DNA of 64,000 bases, from NCBI GenBank assembly GCA_963691705.1, contig OY829544.1, positions 3,851,501 to 3,915,500 of the forward strand, in the 5' to 3' direction. The notes beneath the pieces are model-generated. The model saw only the letters and a program-made list of their open reading frames with translations, did not search any database and was not told where the DNA came from. Made by a program: the position numbers and the translations under genes. Positions 10,891 through 22,495 of this stretch are shown here, in pieces; positions within the stretch are counted from its first letter, which is position 1; each line of letters starts with the position of its first letter. This DNA is from Viola odorata. Its lineage: Eukaryota > Streptophyta > Magnoliopsida > Malpighiales > Violaceae.

Positions 10891-13718
10891 TAAGTAGTGT
10901 GTCATCTGGCATCTTCAATATACGTATCTACAGTGCAGGCGACATCTAATTGTGGAGAGACGGAGTAATATATTGTTGGTTCTATTATGAATTGGAGAGG
11001 AGGGAAAGAGAAAAGAAGAAAAATCAAGCTTGAGGGCCATAAAAATAGACGGTTTTAAGAAATTGGGGATAGCCATACCTCTCGTCGGAAAAAGGACAAA
11101 ATAGGACCTGGCTCATTTATTCGATAGGACCATATCTCCTCCAATCCTGGACCTGATTTGTCATAAATTACTGATAGAACCAAAAGTAGACGTTTCTATC
11201 CCTTCGCCTCCGCCTATAAAAATACTCCCATCTTTTTCTATTATTATTTTTAATTATAATTACATATCCTAATAAAATGAATAATTTCGTTTATATTTTT
11301 AAAATTATTCTATATTCAATAATTAAATACCAAAATATAAATTAATTATAACGTAGTTAGTTTTTATAATTAAAGTAATTAAAAAATGATTTAAATTTAA
11401 AAGTCTTTAATGCGATTTTGACAGTTTTCTGTTGCGTTCTCCAAATGTAAAGGAAATCGCTCGTCAGCTGGATAGTTGGTTTTTTTTTACCTTATCTTTC
11501 TAATCAGCTGGAATAACTTTTTATTGTTCCTGACTTTTATATATTCTATAGTTGCCCCTTTTTATTAACTCTCTTACCTTATAAAATGATAGTAAGAGAG
11601 TGTCGAATGTTACGGTACTCCTGATGTATTTACTTTTTCCTTTCTCAAATTAGTACGGTAAAACGTTCCGTTTATTAATATATTATTATAATTTCTTATA
11701 ATTATCAAAAGAACGCGAGACTTGTTTAGCTAATTCTTCCCGGTTAACGTCATGGTCTCGCATCCAACATTACTTGTCTTCTGGAATGAACACTGAGATA
11801 ATTAGTATTCCTCGATTTTAATCTAAGAAGACACTACTCCACCGTAAAAGTATCTAATTAGTCGCTCACATAGACTTTTTATCAAATCAAACAAAGTGGC
11901 GTGCTCAAACGCCAATTTAATGCTTAAAATAATACTAATAAATATTAAAAAGATGCGTCGACATTTCCAACAAGTACTTTAATAAATTTAGCAACAATAA
12001 TATTACGGGATACGACATCTAAATCCAACTAACCTCTATTTTAGTTTATATTTTAATTTCGAGAATAGAAAATTATGCTAACTAGAAAGCCATCTCTTTT
12101 ACCATTAGATCATATTTAACCGTAATTAATTTTTTGAGTAAGCAGATGAGGTTGAGAGGATACTTGCATTGAAAATATAAACCTGATTAATTAAGAGCGC
12201 AGGGCGCATGCTTGCACGACATGTGTACGGTGATTGGTATATACTAAGTAAGCAAATACTACTAGCAGTACAAAAAAAACCTCCGAATTCATGGACACTT
12301 CATTTCAATCCAAATTTAATTCGAAATTGACATTTAAAATTACATATTATTTTTAGAAATAGTTAAAACTCATTAATTTTTATTGTTGTGAATAATATTT
12401 TTCTATAATAAATATTAATATATATATATATATAAACCGGATCGGTGTTTTATATTTATTTTTAATTTTCTCGTTCGCAGTATCTATATTTGTGTCGTAT
12501 CCAATATTTGTGTCAGTGTCTCCGCTTCGCAGTGTGGAATTCAAGAGTGTGTCTGTAATTCTTCGAGATTAACTTTCTCTAAAATTTCACGCGTAAATAC
12601 TCGTCTAATGTTTTATACCGACGGGACGTCCTTCGAAAATTCCCATAAAAAATGCTTATTTTCCATAGGATATGAAATTTACTGATAGATAGATATTTGG
12701 AATCTATTTGTCTGTAAATTCTTTTTTTTATAGTATTATTTATACACTAGAATAAAAAAATAGATATAATGATACGAAAAATCAGCTATGCTTTACGGCT
12801 GTGCATGCGAGATCACCACGTCGCGGAAATATTAAAATATGGAAGCAACTCTTTTTCTTTTCCTTTTCCTTTTCCTTTTCGTTTCAATCTAAACAAGTGT
12901 GTCTTGTTTGGTAAGCAACTTAGCTTATCCCAAATAACAGGCTGAACTGATTCCACTTTCCAGTACTGGAGAGTAGTGGACAAAACTGTTTTTGTGGATT
13001 CTCTGTTGTGAGACGTCGTTATATCTGCCGACTACGCGTCTAGATTAATATCAAAATGAATCTAGACATTATTCTTATTTAATTAACAAAGAATTCAAAC
13101 ACAACACATAATTGATAAGTCTTTTTTTTGAAAGGTGATAAGTCTTACTTTGTCGGTCGTGTAAAAAAAACATCTAATATATTTTGTAAAGATTAAGAAA
13201 AATATAGATATTATTTATTGTAAATTTTTAATCAAAATATAAATGCGAAATGCCATAAATACCACTTGCATGACCTGTATAGATAGATTCCATAAAATTG
13301 TAGGAGTTGTAATTGGCTTCAGGTAGAGGTAGTTGGTTCGATCACTGTGTTTGGAAAAATTGCATGTTAGGGGCACTTTCCTCCTTAATAACAACCCAAT
13401 ATGAACATGAATAGTTATAATCCACTGAGCTGAACACAAACAATCCTAATTTAGTGGGATTAGGAATACTTGTGGTCAAACCTAAAAGAAAGAAGATTGC
13501 CTTCATAAGTTCTAGTTCTTTTTGGATCCCCATGATTCAACCGCCTGCTTCAGTTAGGTATTTGATCATTATAGTGGTGCACATGTTTCTTTGATGAGTA
13601 CCTAAATTTAGTACATCCTCACGTCCATTTGGCTATGATCTAAAGCTTCAAGGTGATATAATCTGAGTCACATTGCAAATAATTGAAGCGCCTGCATCTA
13701 ATGTGCGTTTTGGTGTAG

Positions 13719-13863
13719 CTTGTCAAAGGATACCCAGCCTGGGTTGTTGAGGGCAAAGAATGGAGCTAAGAAACTGATGGACTTGGGTTTAGAATTTTGT
13801 CCCATGGAGCAAATTATCAAGGACTCGGTAGAGAGTTTAAAGAAAAAAGGATTCATTTCGTAA
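13719..13863 (+). pseudogene. Orphan last exon of the CRL gene
   Basis: This matches the real last exon (7861-8005) over 145 bases with two differences, both at the 5' edge (GTTGGCAAAG became CTTGTCAAAG). It keeps the acceptor AG, the frame to FIS and the TAA stop. No other CRL exon lies between the two copies, so it cannot encode an enzyme alone. In principle it could serve as an alternative 3' terminal exon for the upstream gene. Confidence 0.9.
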
Positions 13864-15413
13864 ATGAACACAGAAGCTGATAAATCATAAATGGCAACTG
13901 ACTGCTGCTCATCCAATGCTTAATTACATAATGCCTCTGGAGTTGCGGCCTCCTTACTTCCCCACAGATCAATCTCAACTCTTTTCGACAAAAAAGGTTT
14001 AGGTGCTTAGGTGCCATGCCGATATTTTATTTAGGCTGAACAGTGTAGGAGTGGTAATAATTGATCACCTGTTGTTCTGTACTTGTTTGTGTTTTATTTA
14101 GAGATTTGATGTGTATGATAAGTTAAATGCGTTTCTCGGATGGTAACATGCTGTTCATTAAAGGCACTAAAACCAAGATTGGCTAGCTAGCAAAGTGACA
14201 ACTAATTGTTTCATTTCCTCGCGTATTGAGAATTTGAGACGTGTCCTGTTTCCAGGATCTTCGAGGGGTTGCTGAAGGATTCTGACTAACGCATGATTTA
14301 AACAGCCAGCAAACAAAGGTGCTATTGTTTCCCCCAAGGTATGTGCTCAGCTTTTCTGTTTGTTTCTAGGTTTAACTAGAATTTGCCTTGGAATTTTCTT
14401 TCTTTCTTTCTTGTTACAAGAGAGGTTTTAAGTCTGCAAATGTCATTAATTTCACTCTACCATGGAATCATGGATTAAATATTGATGCTGCTGCAACGTG
14501 CGTGTAACTAGTTATTCCCAGCTAAACGGACCTCACCGGAAGTTACTCATCTTCCGGCGCAACACTCGATTGTCTAGGAATCTAAGAATCTAAAAGGTAA
14601 ACGGTTAGTCAGTCTCACATGCTTTTTATCTAACTAAGTTGAGTGCCCATTTTTTTTCTAAACAAGAGATAAAATATGTCGAACAACTGTCCTATAAATT
14701 TATCAACTATAAACAGAACACACTGCAGGCAGCGTCACCCAATTAATAAAAGAATAAAAGAGAAGGCTGCGTGCACGATGAGTTATGTAAAGTGATGGCA
14801 TTCAGCAATCTAAAGGTTATTATAATTAATGAGCTTATGGAGGTTACAGTGTTACAACAAACTTGCAATATTTATGTATGGAAAAAATAAATATCGATCA
14901 TGAATTATACTGCCCTGAAAATTTTTCAAATGACAGGTTAAAATATTTAGTCTCAAATAAATTATATATTTTATTTTTTTAGGTATTTTATAATTAATTT
15001 ATTCGATAGGAAGGAGAGAGGAGTGATTATTGATTTTATTTATAATTTTTTACTAAAGTACCCTTATTAATTATAAACCCCACTTTATTACAAAATTATT
15101 TAGGGTTAATTTTATCATTGATTACAAAAATGACATTGAAAATAAAAAAACTATGTTGAAAACCAAAAAGCGACAATTAAATAAATAAAAGTATTTTTTG
15201 ATTTTGAAAGAAATAAAATAAAAAGGACCATAAATTTATTGGAATTCAAACAAAAATCAATGAACAGAAAATCGTACTGTCGGATAAAAAAAAAAGCTTA
15301 GGCCCCACACATTGGGGAACCTGTTGTCATTTGATTGGTAGGAAATGGGGGTTGAATCGATTGTGGGTGAAGGAACACTGATACAATAAGACAACCTTCT
15401 TCTAATTCAGATT

Positions 15414-15503
15414 ACTGAACTCTCCTCCATCGTTGATCTCTATATCGCCCCATGGGGCCAATCGGAAATCCAAAAAAATGGCACCTGGGAATTGGGATTG
15501 CAT
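15414..15503 (+). pseudogene. Fragment of a GILT first exon
   Basis: Reads ELSSIVDLYIAPWGQSEIQK followed by NGTW, matching the end of exon 1 of the intact GILT gene at 19932 (ELSSIVDIYIAPWGQTEILK). A 7-base insertion before GATTGCATG shifts the frame, and none of the CPYC region or later exons is present. It lies in the copy B-specific part of the duplication. Confidence 0.85.
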
Positions 15504-15557
15504 GCTATTTTTATTTCCGAACCAAACAAAACCTATGTTATGCAAAAGAAATAGATA

Positions 15558-15728
15558 CTCCCTCCGGAGCAAAACAAACGTCGTTTTAAGATTTAGTTTT
15601 ACTGTTTCGGTACGTATCTTAAGACGGTCGGAATAGTCACTATTTGAGACAAAATTTTACCCCTAATTTTTTCTCGGTTCTTAACGTACGTTCGAAAAAA
15701 GTACGAAATTTTTTTGCCCCGGAGAGAG
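15558..15728. mobile_element. Stowaway-like MITE, internally deleted
   Basis: Opens CTCCCTCCGGAGCAAAAC and closes with GCCCCGGAGAGAG, flanked by TA (15556-15557 and 15729-15730). It shares the internal block around TTAACGTACGTTCGAAAAAA with the elements at 17208 and 33104 but is shorter (171 bp). Confidence 0.7.
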
Positions 15729-15788
15729 TAGTATATTATAAAATTCTCATGGTACGATGTTAGCTAGCTCTACACCGACTAATTAATA

Positions 15789-16048
15789 CTCCCTCCTGCA
15801 TCCAATAACTGTCGTTTTGGAACAGGGGGAGCAGGTAATGGCCTTCCTTTCTCTCTTTTTTTTTTTTTTTTCTTTTTCAAATCGAACCTTCATTTTTTTG
15901 TTTAATAACTAGTCAACCTATCCTTCAATAGTACAAAAAATATGGGACCAAAAAGGCAAAAAAATGTAGAATAAGACAAGCAAAATGAACATTATTATGA
16001 ACAGTAAAAATTCGTAGGAAAGTGACAACTATTAAAAACAGGAGGGAG
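15789..16048. mobile_element. Stowaway-type MITE
   Basis: 260 bp, opening CTCCCTCCTGCATCC and closing with AAAACAGGAGGGAG, flanked by TA at 15787-15788 and 16049-16050. The interior has a poly-T tract. Specific to copy B. Confidence 0.8.
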
Positions 16049-17207
16049 TATTTTGCTTCTATCTGTACATCTATTCTTGTCACGCTGTGGGGGCCTGCTT
16101 CATAATTATGGATTGGAGGAGGGAAAGGGAAAAGAAGAAAAATCAACCGACACCTCGAGGACCATAAGTAGATGGTTTTAAGAAATTGGGGATAGCCATA
16201 CCTCTCTTAGGAAAAAGGACAAAATAGGACCTGACTCATTTATCCGGTAGGACCATCTCTCCTCCAATCCTGGACCTCCTTCAATTGCAGGAATTGATTT
16301 GTCATAAATTAATGATAGAACCAAAAGTAGACGTTTCTATCCCTTCGCCTCCGCCTATAAAAATACTCCCATCTTTTTCTATTATTATTTTTAATTATAA
16401 TTACATATTGAATAATTTCGTTTATTTTTTTATTTTTTTGTAAAATTATTCTATATTCAATAATTAAATATCCAAATATAAATTAATGAAAATTAATTAT
16501 AACGTAGTTAGTTCTTATAATTAAAGTAATTAAAAAATGATTTAAATTTAAAAGTCTTTAATGAGATTTGACAGTTTTCTGTTGCGTTCTCCAAATGTAT
16601 AGGAAATCGCTCGTCAGCTGGACAATTGGTTTTTTTTTACCTTATCTTTCTAATCAGCTGGAATAATTTTTTATTGTTCCTGAATTTTATATATTCTATA
16701 GTTGCCCCTTTTTATTAACTCTCTTACCTTATACTAAAGTGGTAGTAAGAGAATGCCGAATGTTACGGTACTACTGATGTATTTACTTTTTCTTTTCTCA
16801 AATTAGTACGGTAAAATGTCCCGTTTATTAATATATTATTATAATTTTTTATAATTATCAAAAGAACGCGAGACTTGTTTAGCTAATTCTTCCCGGTTAA
16901 CGTCATGGTCTCGCATCCAACATTACTTGTCTTCTGGAATGAACACTGAGATAATTAGTACTCCTCGATTTTAATCTAAGCAGACACTAATCCACCGTAA
17001 AAGAATCTAATTAGTCACTCACATAGACTTTTTATCAAATCAAACAAAGTGGCGTGCTCAAACGCCAATTTAATGCTTAAAATAATAATAAATATTAAAA
17101 AGATGCGTCCACGTTTCCAACAAGTACTTTAATAAATTTAGCAACAATAATATTACGGGATACGACATCTAAATCCAACTAACCTCTTAAAAAAATATAA
17201 ATAAATA

Positions 17208-17464
17208 CTCCCTCCGGTTCGAAATGTATGACGTTTTACCATTTGTTTTTACTGTTCCGGAACGTATCTTAAGACGGCGGGAACAGTCACTATTTGAGAC
17301 AAATTTGCCCAGAATTTTTTCTCGAAAGTACGTTAAGTAACGTACTTTCGAAAAAAAGTCCGGAATTTTTTGGGGTCAAATAGTGCCTCATCCGACCTCC
17401 TCGATATGCGTTTCCTACTGAATATTGGGATGCGAGGAAGTCATATATTTCGGACCAGAGGAAG
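17208..17464. mobile_element. Stowaway-type MITE with a paralogous empty site
   Basis: 257 bp, opening CTCCCTCCGGTTCG and closing with CGGACCAGAGGAAG, flanked by TA. The interior has AACGTACTTTCGAAAAAAAG and a block GAATATTGGGATGCGAGGAAG, shared in inverted orientation with the 10587 element. Copy A at about 12030-12040 runs without it. Confidence 0.85.
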
Positions 17465-17680
17465 TATCTATTTTAGTTTATATTTTAAATTGGAGAATAG
17501 GAAATCATGCTAGCTAGAAAACTATTTCTTTTAATATTCGATCATATTTAACGGTGATTAATTTTTTGAGTAAGCAGATGAGGTTGAGAGGATACTTGCA
17601 TTGAAAATATAAACCTGATTAATTAAGGGCGCATGCTTGCACGACATGTGTACGGTGATTGGTATATACGGCGGCAGCTC

Positions 17681-18410
17681 TAAGACCATCAGCCGCAGAG
17701 GATTTTTCAAGGATTATTTGAGGGATTTTTTTTTTTCATGCGAACCAAAAACAAACCAAATGCTGACTAGATGGTCTGGGTATATTTTTCTGACAGTGGA
17801 ATCCACTGTCAAATTTTCTTTATTAAAAAAAAGAAGAAGGAAAAAACCAATCAGAGCAAGCCACGTGTGCGCGCGCAGGGCCAGCCCTGCGCACGCACGC
17901 GTGGCGTGCTCTGGTTGGTTTTTTCCTTCTTTTTTTTCACTCATTTTTTAAATGTCTTTTTTTCTAAAAATTACTTAACATAATTTTAAAAAATATATAC
18001 CATTATTTTTAATTTTTTGAGATATATAAATTGAGACTAGGTTTGTATTATTTGGACACTAAAAAAAAATCATAGTTTTTTCATTTTCTTATTTTTAAAT
18101 GCTTTTTTTCATTTTCTTATTTTTTTACATTTTTTTTTCATTTTTTTATTTTTTAAATGCTTTTATTATTTATTATATTATAAAAAGTAATTATTATAGT
18201 AATTATAAATTTAATAAGAAAAAGAAATGAAAAATATGGTGGGGTATATGATAAATGATGTGGAAGGAAGAGAAAGTTTTTAACACCCTGAATAATCCCC
18301 TGCTGTGAGCGCGTGGGTGTTAAATGCTTTTTGGTTGGGTGTTAAGCTGATGTAGCAGTGAGAGAAAGTGAATAACACCCTAAATTTAACACCCGCTGCT
18401 ATGGATGGAC
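17681..18410. mobile_element. AT-rich non-autonomous DNA element in copy B
   Basis: Opens TAAGACCATCAGCCGCAG and ends near CGCTGCTATGGATGGAC, so the ends are imperfect inverted repeats. A strong GC hairpin sits at about 17845-17930 (AACCAATCAGAGCA... pairing with TGCTCTGGTTGGTT). It is the same family as the 9775-10890 element. Copy A at about 12240-12250 (TATATACTAAGTAAGC) is the empty site. Family is uncertain; a 3-base TAA-like target would suit PIF/Harbinger. Confidence 0.6.
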
Positions 18411-19343
18411 AAGTAAGCAAATACTATTTTTAGAAATAGTTAAAACCCATTAACTTTTATTGTTGTGAATAATATTTTTATATAATAAATATTAATACAT
18501 ATACATATATATAAACCGGATCGGTATTTTATATTTATTTTTAATTTTTTCGTTCGCAGTATCTGTATTTGTGTCGTATCCAGTATCTGTATCAGTATCT
18601 CCGCTTCGCAGTGTGGAATTCAAGAGTGTGTATGTAATTCTTCGAGATTAACTTTCTCTAAAATCTCACGCGTAAATACTCGTCTAATGTTTTATACCGA
18701 CGGGACGTCCGTCGAAAATTCCCATAAAAAATGCTTATTTTCCATAGGATATGAAATTTACTGATAGATAGATATTTGGAATCTATTTGTCTGTAAATTC
18801 TTTTTTTTATAGTATTATTTATACACTAGAATAAAAAAATAGATATAATGATAACGAAAAATCAGCTATGCTTTACGGCTGTGCATGCGAGATCACCACG
18901 TGGCGGAAATATTAAAATATGGAAGCAACTCTTTTTCTTTTCCTTTTCCTTTTCCTTTTCGTTTCAATCTAAACAAGTGTGTCTTGTTTGGTAAGCAACT
19001 TAGCTTATCCCAAATAACAGGCTGAACTGATTCCACTTTCCAGTACTGGAGAGTAGTGGACAAAACTGTTTTTGTGGATTCTCTGTTTCTGTTGAGACGT
19101 CGTTATATAGGATTCTCTGTTTCTGTTGAGACGTCGTTATATCTGCCTTTTTTTTTTAAAGGTGATAAGTCTTAATTTGTCGGTCATGTAAAAAAAATAA
19201 AAAATCTAATATATTTTGTAAAGATTAAGAAAAATATAGTTATTATTTATTGTAAATTTTTAATCAAAATATAAATGCGAAATACCATAAATACCACTTG
19301 CATGACCTGTATAGATAGATTCCATAAAATTGTAGGAGTTGTA

Positions 19344-19852
19344 CGGGTATCCATACCTTTATATATAAAAATAAAGCAATAAAAAATATATGATAGATTC
19401 CATAGGTACCTTCCAACAAGAAAAGAATCTGGGCCAATGCAGATAGGCCCACTAACTATAGTCACGCATTAAAGAAAAACTGAAAAAGATAAGGACTTAC
19501 GAGTGGTGCGTAACTTCCACTACCCGCAAACTTTGTAACTTCTCTTACGAAATATCGAGGATGCTTCTTCTCAATGCAAACTCTCATTAAAAGCTACTCA
19601 AATTAATCCTTCCATCAAAATTCCAACCATATATACCGAGTAATTAGCATGTCAGTTTAGTGAAGGTTCACTATCTTCTTAATTTCGTATTTATTTCATC
19701 GATTGAGGAATAGATCACACATCAAATAAAGCTTGATGGGTTTAGAAATACGTTCCCATCTAAAAAGTTTAAAGTCTTCGGGAATGATATAAGCTCAAAC
19801 AGTTTAAATTCAATACTCAACCCCCACAGCTTGACCTGAGATTTGCTCCCTC
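19344..19852. other. Upstream region of the first GILT gene
   Basis: Unique AT-rich sequence between the end of duplication copy B and the TATA box of the first GILT gene. No coding potential is seen. Confidence 0.4.
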
Positions 19853-19859
19853 TATATAA
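19853..19859 (+). promoter_or_regulatory. TATA box of the first GILT gene
   Basis: TATATAA in the context CTCTATATAAGGAC, 73 bases before the ATG at 19932. This would place transcription start near 19885 and leave a 5' UTR of about 45 bases. Confidence 0.6.
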
Positions 19860-19931
19860 GGACTCCATATATCCGGAACTTACACTCCACATCTTCAATA
19901 TCACTTAGCTTCTCTCAAGTCTAAACAATAC

Positions 19932-21407
19932 ATGGCTTCTCTCATGGCACAACCCCTCTCTTTTGTCACTTTCTTGATCCTATCATTCTCAGTATTATCT
20001 TCTTCTGCAAGAGTCTTGCCTTTTGGTATGACTCAAGAAGAAGCATCATTGAGAATCTTGCCTTCTAAATCAGACAAAGTGTCGTTGGGAGTTTACTGCG
20101 AAGCTATGTGTCCATACTGTTCGCTCTTCTATAAAGACTATCTATTCGAAGTCATTAACGATCCCGAACTCTCCTCCATCGTTGATATCTACATCGCTCC
20201 GTGGGGCCAAACGGAAATCCTAAAAAATGGCACCTGGGATTGCATGGTAAGTTACCAAATTTATAACAAAACGAACATCTTTTAATTAAATCGTTTGGTT
20301 GGTGTAGCGGTGCGGGTTGAGAACCTTTTGAAGAGCTCAGGTTTAAAAAAAATATACAAATTTTAATTAGTTTCATTGGATGATTTGATTGTGTTTGCAG
20401 CATGGGGAAGAGGAGTGCTTACTAAACACCGTGGAAGCTTGTGCAATTAACGCTTGGCCTAATTTGGTGAGAAAGATTCATTGGTTTATTTTCTACTGAG
20501 TACTTTTATCGCTTTACGGTACCCACCTCCGCCACATGTCGAGCTCGTGATTTAAAAATATAAATTTGTGTTATATGGCTAGTATTAGACACTACTTTAG
20601 AAAAAGGCCAGACGGCAAAAACAAAAAAGACCTATTGCGTAGCCGTTACCGTGAGTAAGGGGGACCCACCTAACTGTAAACTTTAAGCTAATTATATAGT
20701 AATTAACTTACTTAATACTCCTATTGAATTAATTTATTTTATGCAGGACGACCACTATCCGTTCATTTATTGTGTTGAGTCTCTTGTGTACGACGGCCTG
20801 TACAGTAGGAAGCCCAGTCTCATTCATCAGTGGCCCAGATGCTTTGAGAAATTGGCTCTGGACCCCAAGCCCATTGTGGATTGTGCCACTAGCGCCAAGG
20901 GTGTTGAGGTAATTAGCTTTCATATTTACTTTCATTTTTTACTTTTCGAGAAATCGAATAACGAGTAGTGTTTTTCTTTGCAGCTTGAATTACAATATGC
21001 AGCCAAAACATTAGCTCTTGAACCTCCAGTTGACTCGGTGCCTTGGGTGGTTGTGGATGGAAAGCCAATTAATGTAAGTTTTTTTTCCCTATATATATAT
21101 TTTTAAAATCTCATAAAAATAATATGTATTAACCAATTGAAATATACTTTCTATATATATTAATATACCTTTAGATGCAACGTCACCGCATAAATGATTG
21201 GTTGATTTATCATATGCGTGTGTGGTGCAGTTCTACCCAGACGTCATAGGCTTCATATGTGACGCGTACAAAGGCACCAAGATTCCAAAAGCTTGCAGCA
21301 AAAAATCTCTTTACGACATGGAATTAGGGAGGGGTAATCAGGTAAATGCACCAGTTTGCTCTAGAAAGACATCCATGCCCCTGCTTGATGTGGCTGCTTC
21401 CGAATAG
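19932..21407 (+). CDS. GILT-family thiol reductase, copy 1 (CPYC active site)
   Basis: GILT proteins are secreted or vacuolar/lysosomal thioredoxin-fold reductases that reduce protein disulfides at acid pH. Five exons (19932-20246, 20401-20466, 20747-20908, 20984-21073, 21231-21407) join in frame to 269 residues. There is a signal peptide (LSFVTFLILSFSVLSSSA), the active-site CPYC at residues 60-63 in YCEAMCPYCS, then PWGQTEILKNGTW and an N-glycosylation site. The GILT signature is CMHGEEECLLNTVEAC, split across exons 1 and 2 as in all copies here. Further blocks are [23 protein letters not shown] and ICDAYKGTKIPKAC. Compared with the other copies exon 3 has a small insertion (YSRKPSLIH). The last exon could also be split at an internal GT, which I did not use. 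Substrates are unknown. It may localise to the vacuole or apoplast, inferred from the signal peptide. Confidence 0.92.
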
Positions 21408-21844
21408 ACATTATTACCCGTCTGATCGATTCCAAAAGAATTGGGAAAACTAGTGGATCGCCGAATTGTTTGCATCTCGGTTGTGCATAAAATTGGCCGG
21501 AGCACGGCTAATTACATTTTAAGTATTTTTGTACAAAAAAGAAAAATCAAGTGTTTGGTTTTTCAGGTCTATTATTGTTAGTATAAGGTAAAATGCATAT
21601 AGCCGATCATTAAAATCATGCTGTATGTAGTAGAATAATGTAAAATATATCATGTTCATTATGATTTTTATTCATTATTACCTATAATTAATTTTACCCA
21701 AATTAATGAAAATTGGTTTGTTTGTTTTGTACATTTGTCTAAATTATTATTATTATTTTCTGAATCTAAATTAATCAATTAATGGGCCGAAAAATTGGAC
21801 AGAAATAAAAGAGGTAAAGGACCTAATCAATTAATGTAACATAA
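21408..21844. other. 3' flank of the first GILT gene
   Basis: AT-rich sequence holding the probable 3' UTR. No gene or repeat is recognised. Confidence 0.4.
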
Positions 21845-21953
21845 TGTTTAGTGCATTCCTTTCCTTTTCCTTATCCTTCTTTGGAATTTGATTTTGGTTC
21901 ACAACTTTAACATATGTCTAAGGGTAAGGAAAAGGAAAGGAATGCACTAAACA
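21845..21953. repeat. Small foldback element, unit 1
   Basis: The arms are 21845-21876 and 21922-21953. They are inverted copies opening TGTTTAGTGCATTCC with one mismatch over 32 bases, around a 45-base loop containing TTGGTTCACAACTTTAAC. A second, inverted copy lies at 22284-22402. Confidence 0.8.
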
Positions 21954-22283
21954 CATGCTTCTACACACAAACAAAAAACAGGGTTGAAAAATACTAAGTT
22001 GGTGGTGTAGGTAAACTAACACTAAAAAAAAAGTTTAATTCAAATTTCAAGTTCAAGTTTAGGGAATGAAAAAAAATTATGATAGGAAAGTCATTTTCTT
22101 TAAAGTCCGAATTTGAACGAAGTTAATTTTCTGCCAGAAAATAAAAAAAATATATATACCTGAAAAAATATGGAAAAAGATAAAAGAAAGAATAAAAAGG
22201 GAAAGGCAGTATTGTCAAAATCATTAGGTGAAGTTGAGCCATATGTATACAACTGCCTAATCTTGTTTGTGTGCAGACGCATG

Positions 22284-22402
22284 TGTTTAGTGCATTCCTT
22301 TCCTTTTCCTTTTCCTTAGACATATGTCTAACATATGTTAAAGTTGTGAACCAAAATCAATTTCCAAAAAAGATTAGGAAAAGGAAAGGAATGCACTAAA
22401 CA
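22284..22402. repeat. Small foldback element, unit 2 (inverted relative to unit 1)
   Basis: It has the same arms (TGTTTAGTGCATTCC at the left, its complement at the right). Its loop (GTTAAAGTTGTGAACCAAAA) is the reverse complement of the loop of unit 1. Both units are followed by ACACATGCTTCTA. Confidence 0.8.
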
Positions 22403-22495
22403 CATGCTTCTATTATTATTAAATAGGTTAAATTGACCATTAATTAGCGAATTAGTTGGTGAGTAGCAGAGGCTAATTAATGAGGAGGTCAAGAC

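Larger units (their letters stand above)
7464..13311. repeat. Segmental tandem duplication, copy A
   Basis: From 7464 onward the sequence matches 13324 onward in direct orientation (offset about 5858). It covers the end of the last CRL intron, the last exon, its 3' UTR and the spacer. The match is near-exact over 7464-9330 and resumes over about 10970-13311, matching about 16090-19343. In between (9332-10967) copy A holds its own MITE-rich sequence. A 12-base segment (13312-13323) separates the copies. The copy differences are mostly point changes and transposon insertions, so the event is fairly recent. Confidence 0.9.
13324..19343. repeat. Segmental tandem duplication, copy B
   Basis: Direct repeat of 7464-13311. 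It lacks all upstream CRL exons and ends after the shared GTAGGAGTTGTA, beyond which the sequence is unique. Copy B carries insertions absent from copy A: a GILT exon scrap, three Stowaway MITEs and one AT-rich element. It also has a roughly 34-bp duplication at 19076-19142. Confidence 0.9.

Noticed and set aside
15433..15636. 67-codon open frame
   Set aside because: It runs out of frame across the GILT exon scrap and into a Stowaway MITE; it is a chance frame.
17637..17983. Overlapping open frames on both strands around the GC hairpin
   Set aside because: They arise because an inverted repeat is read on both strands inside a MITE-like element. No protein signal.
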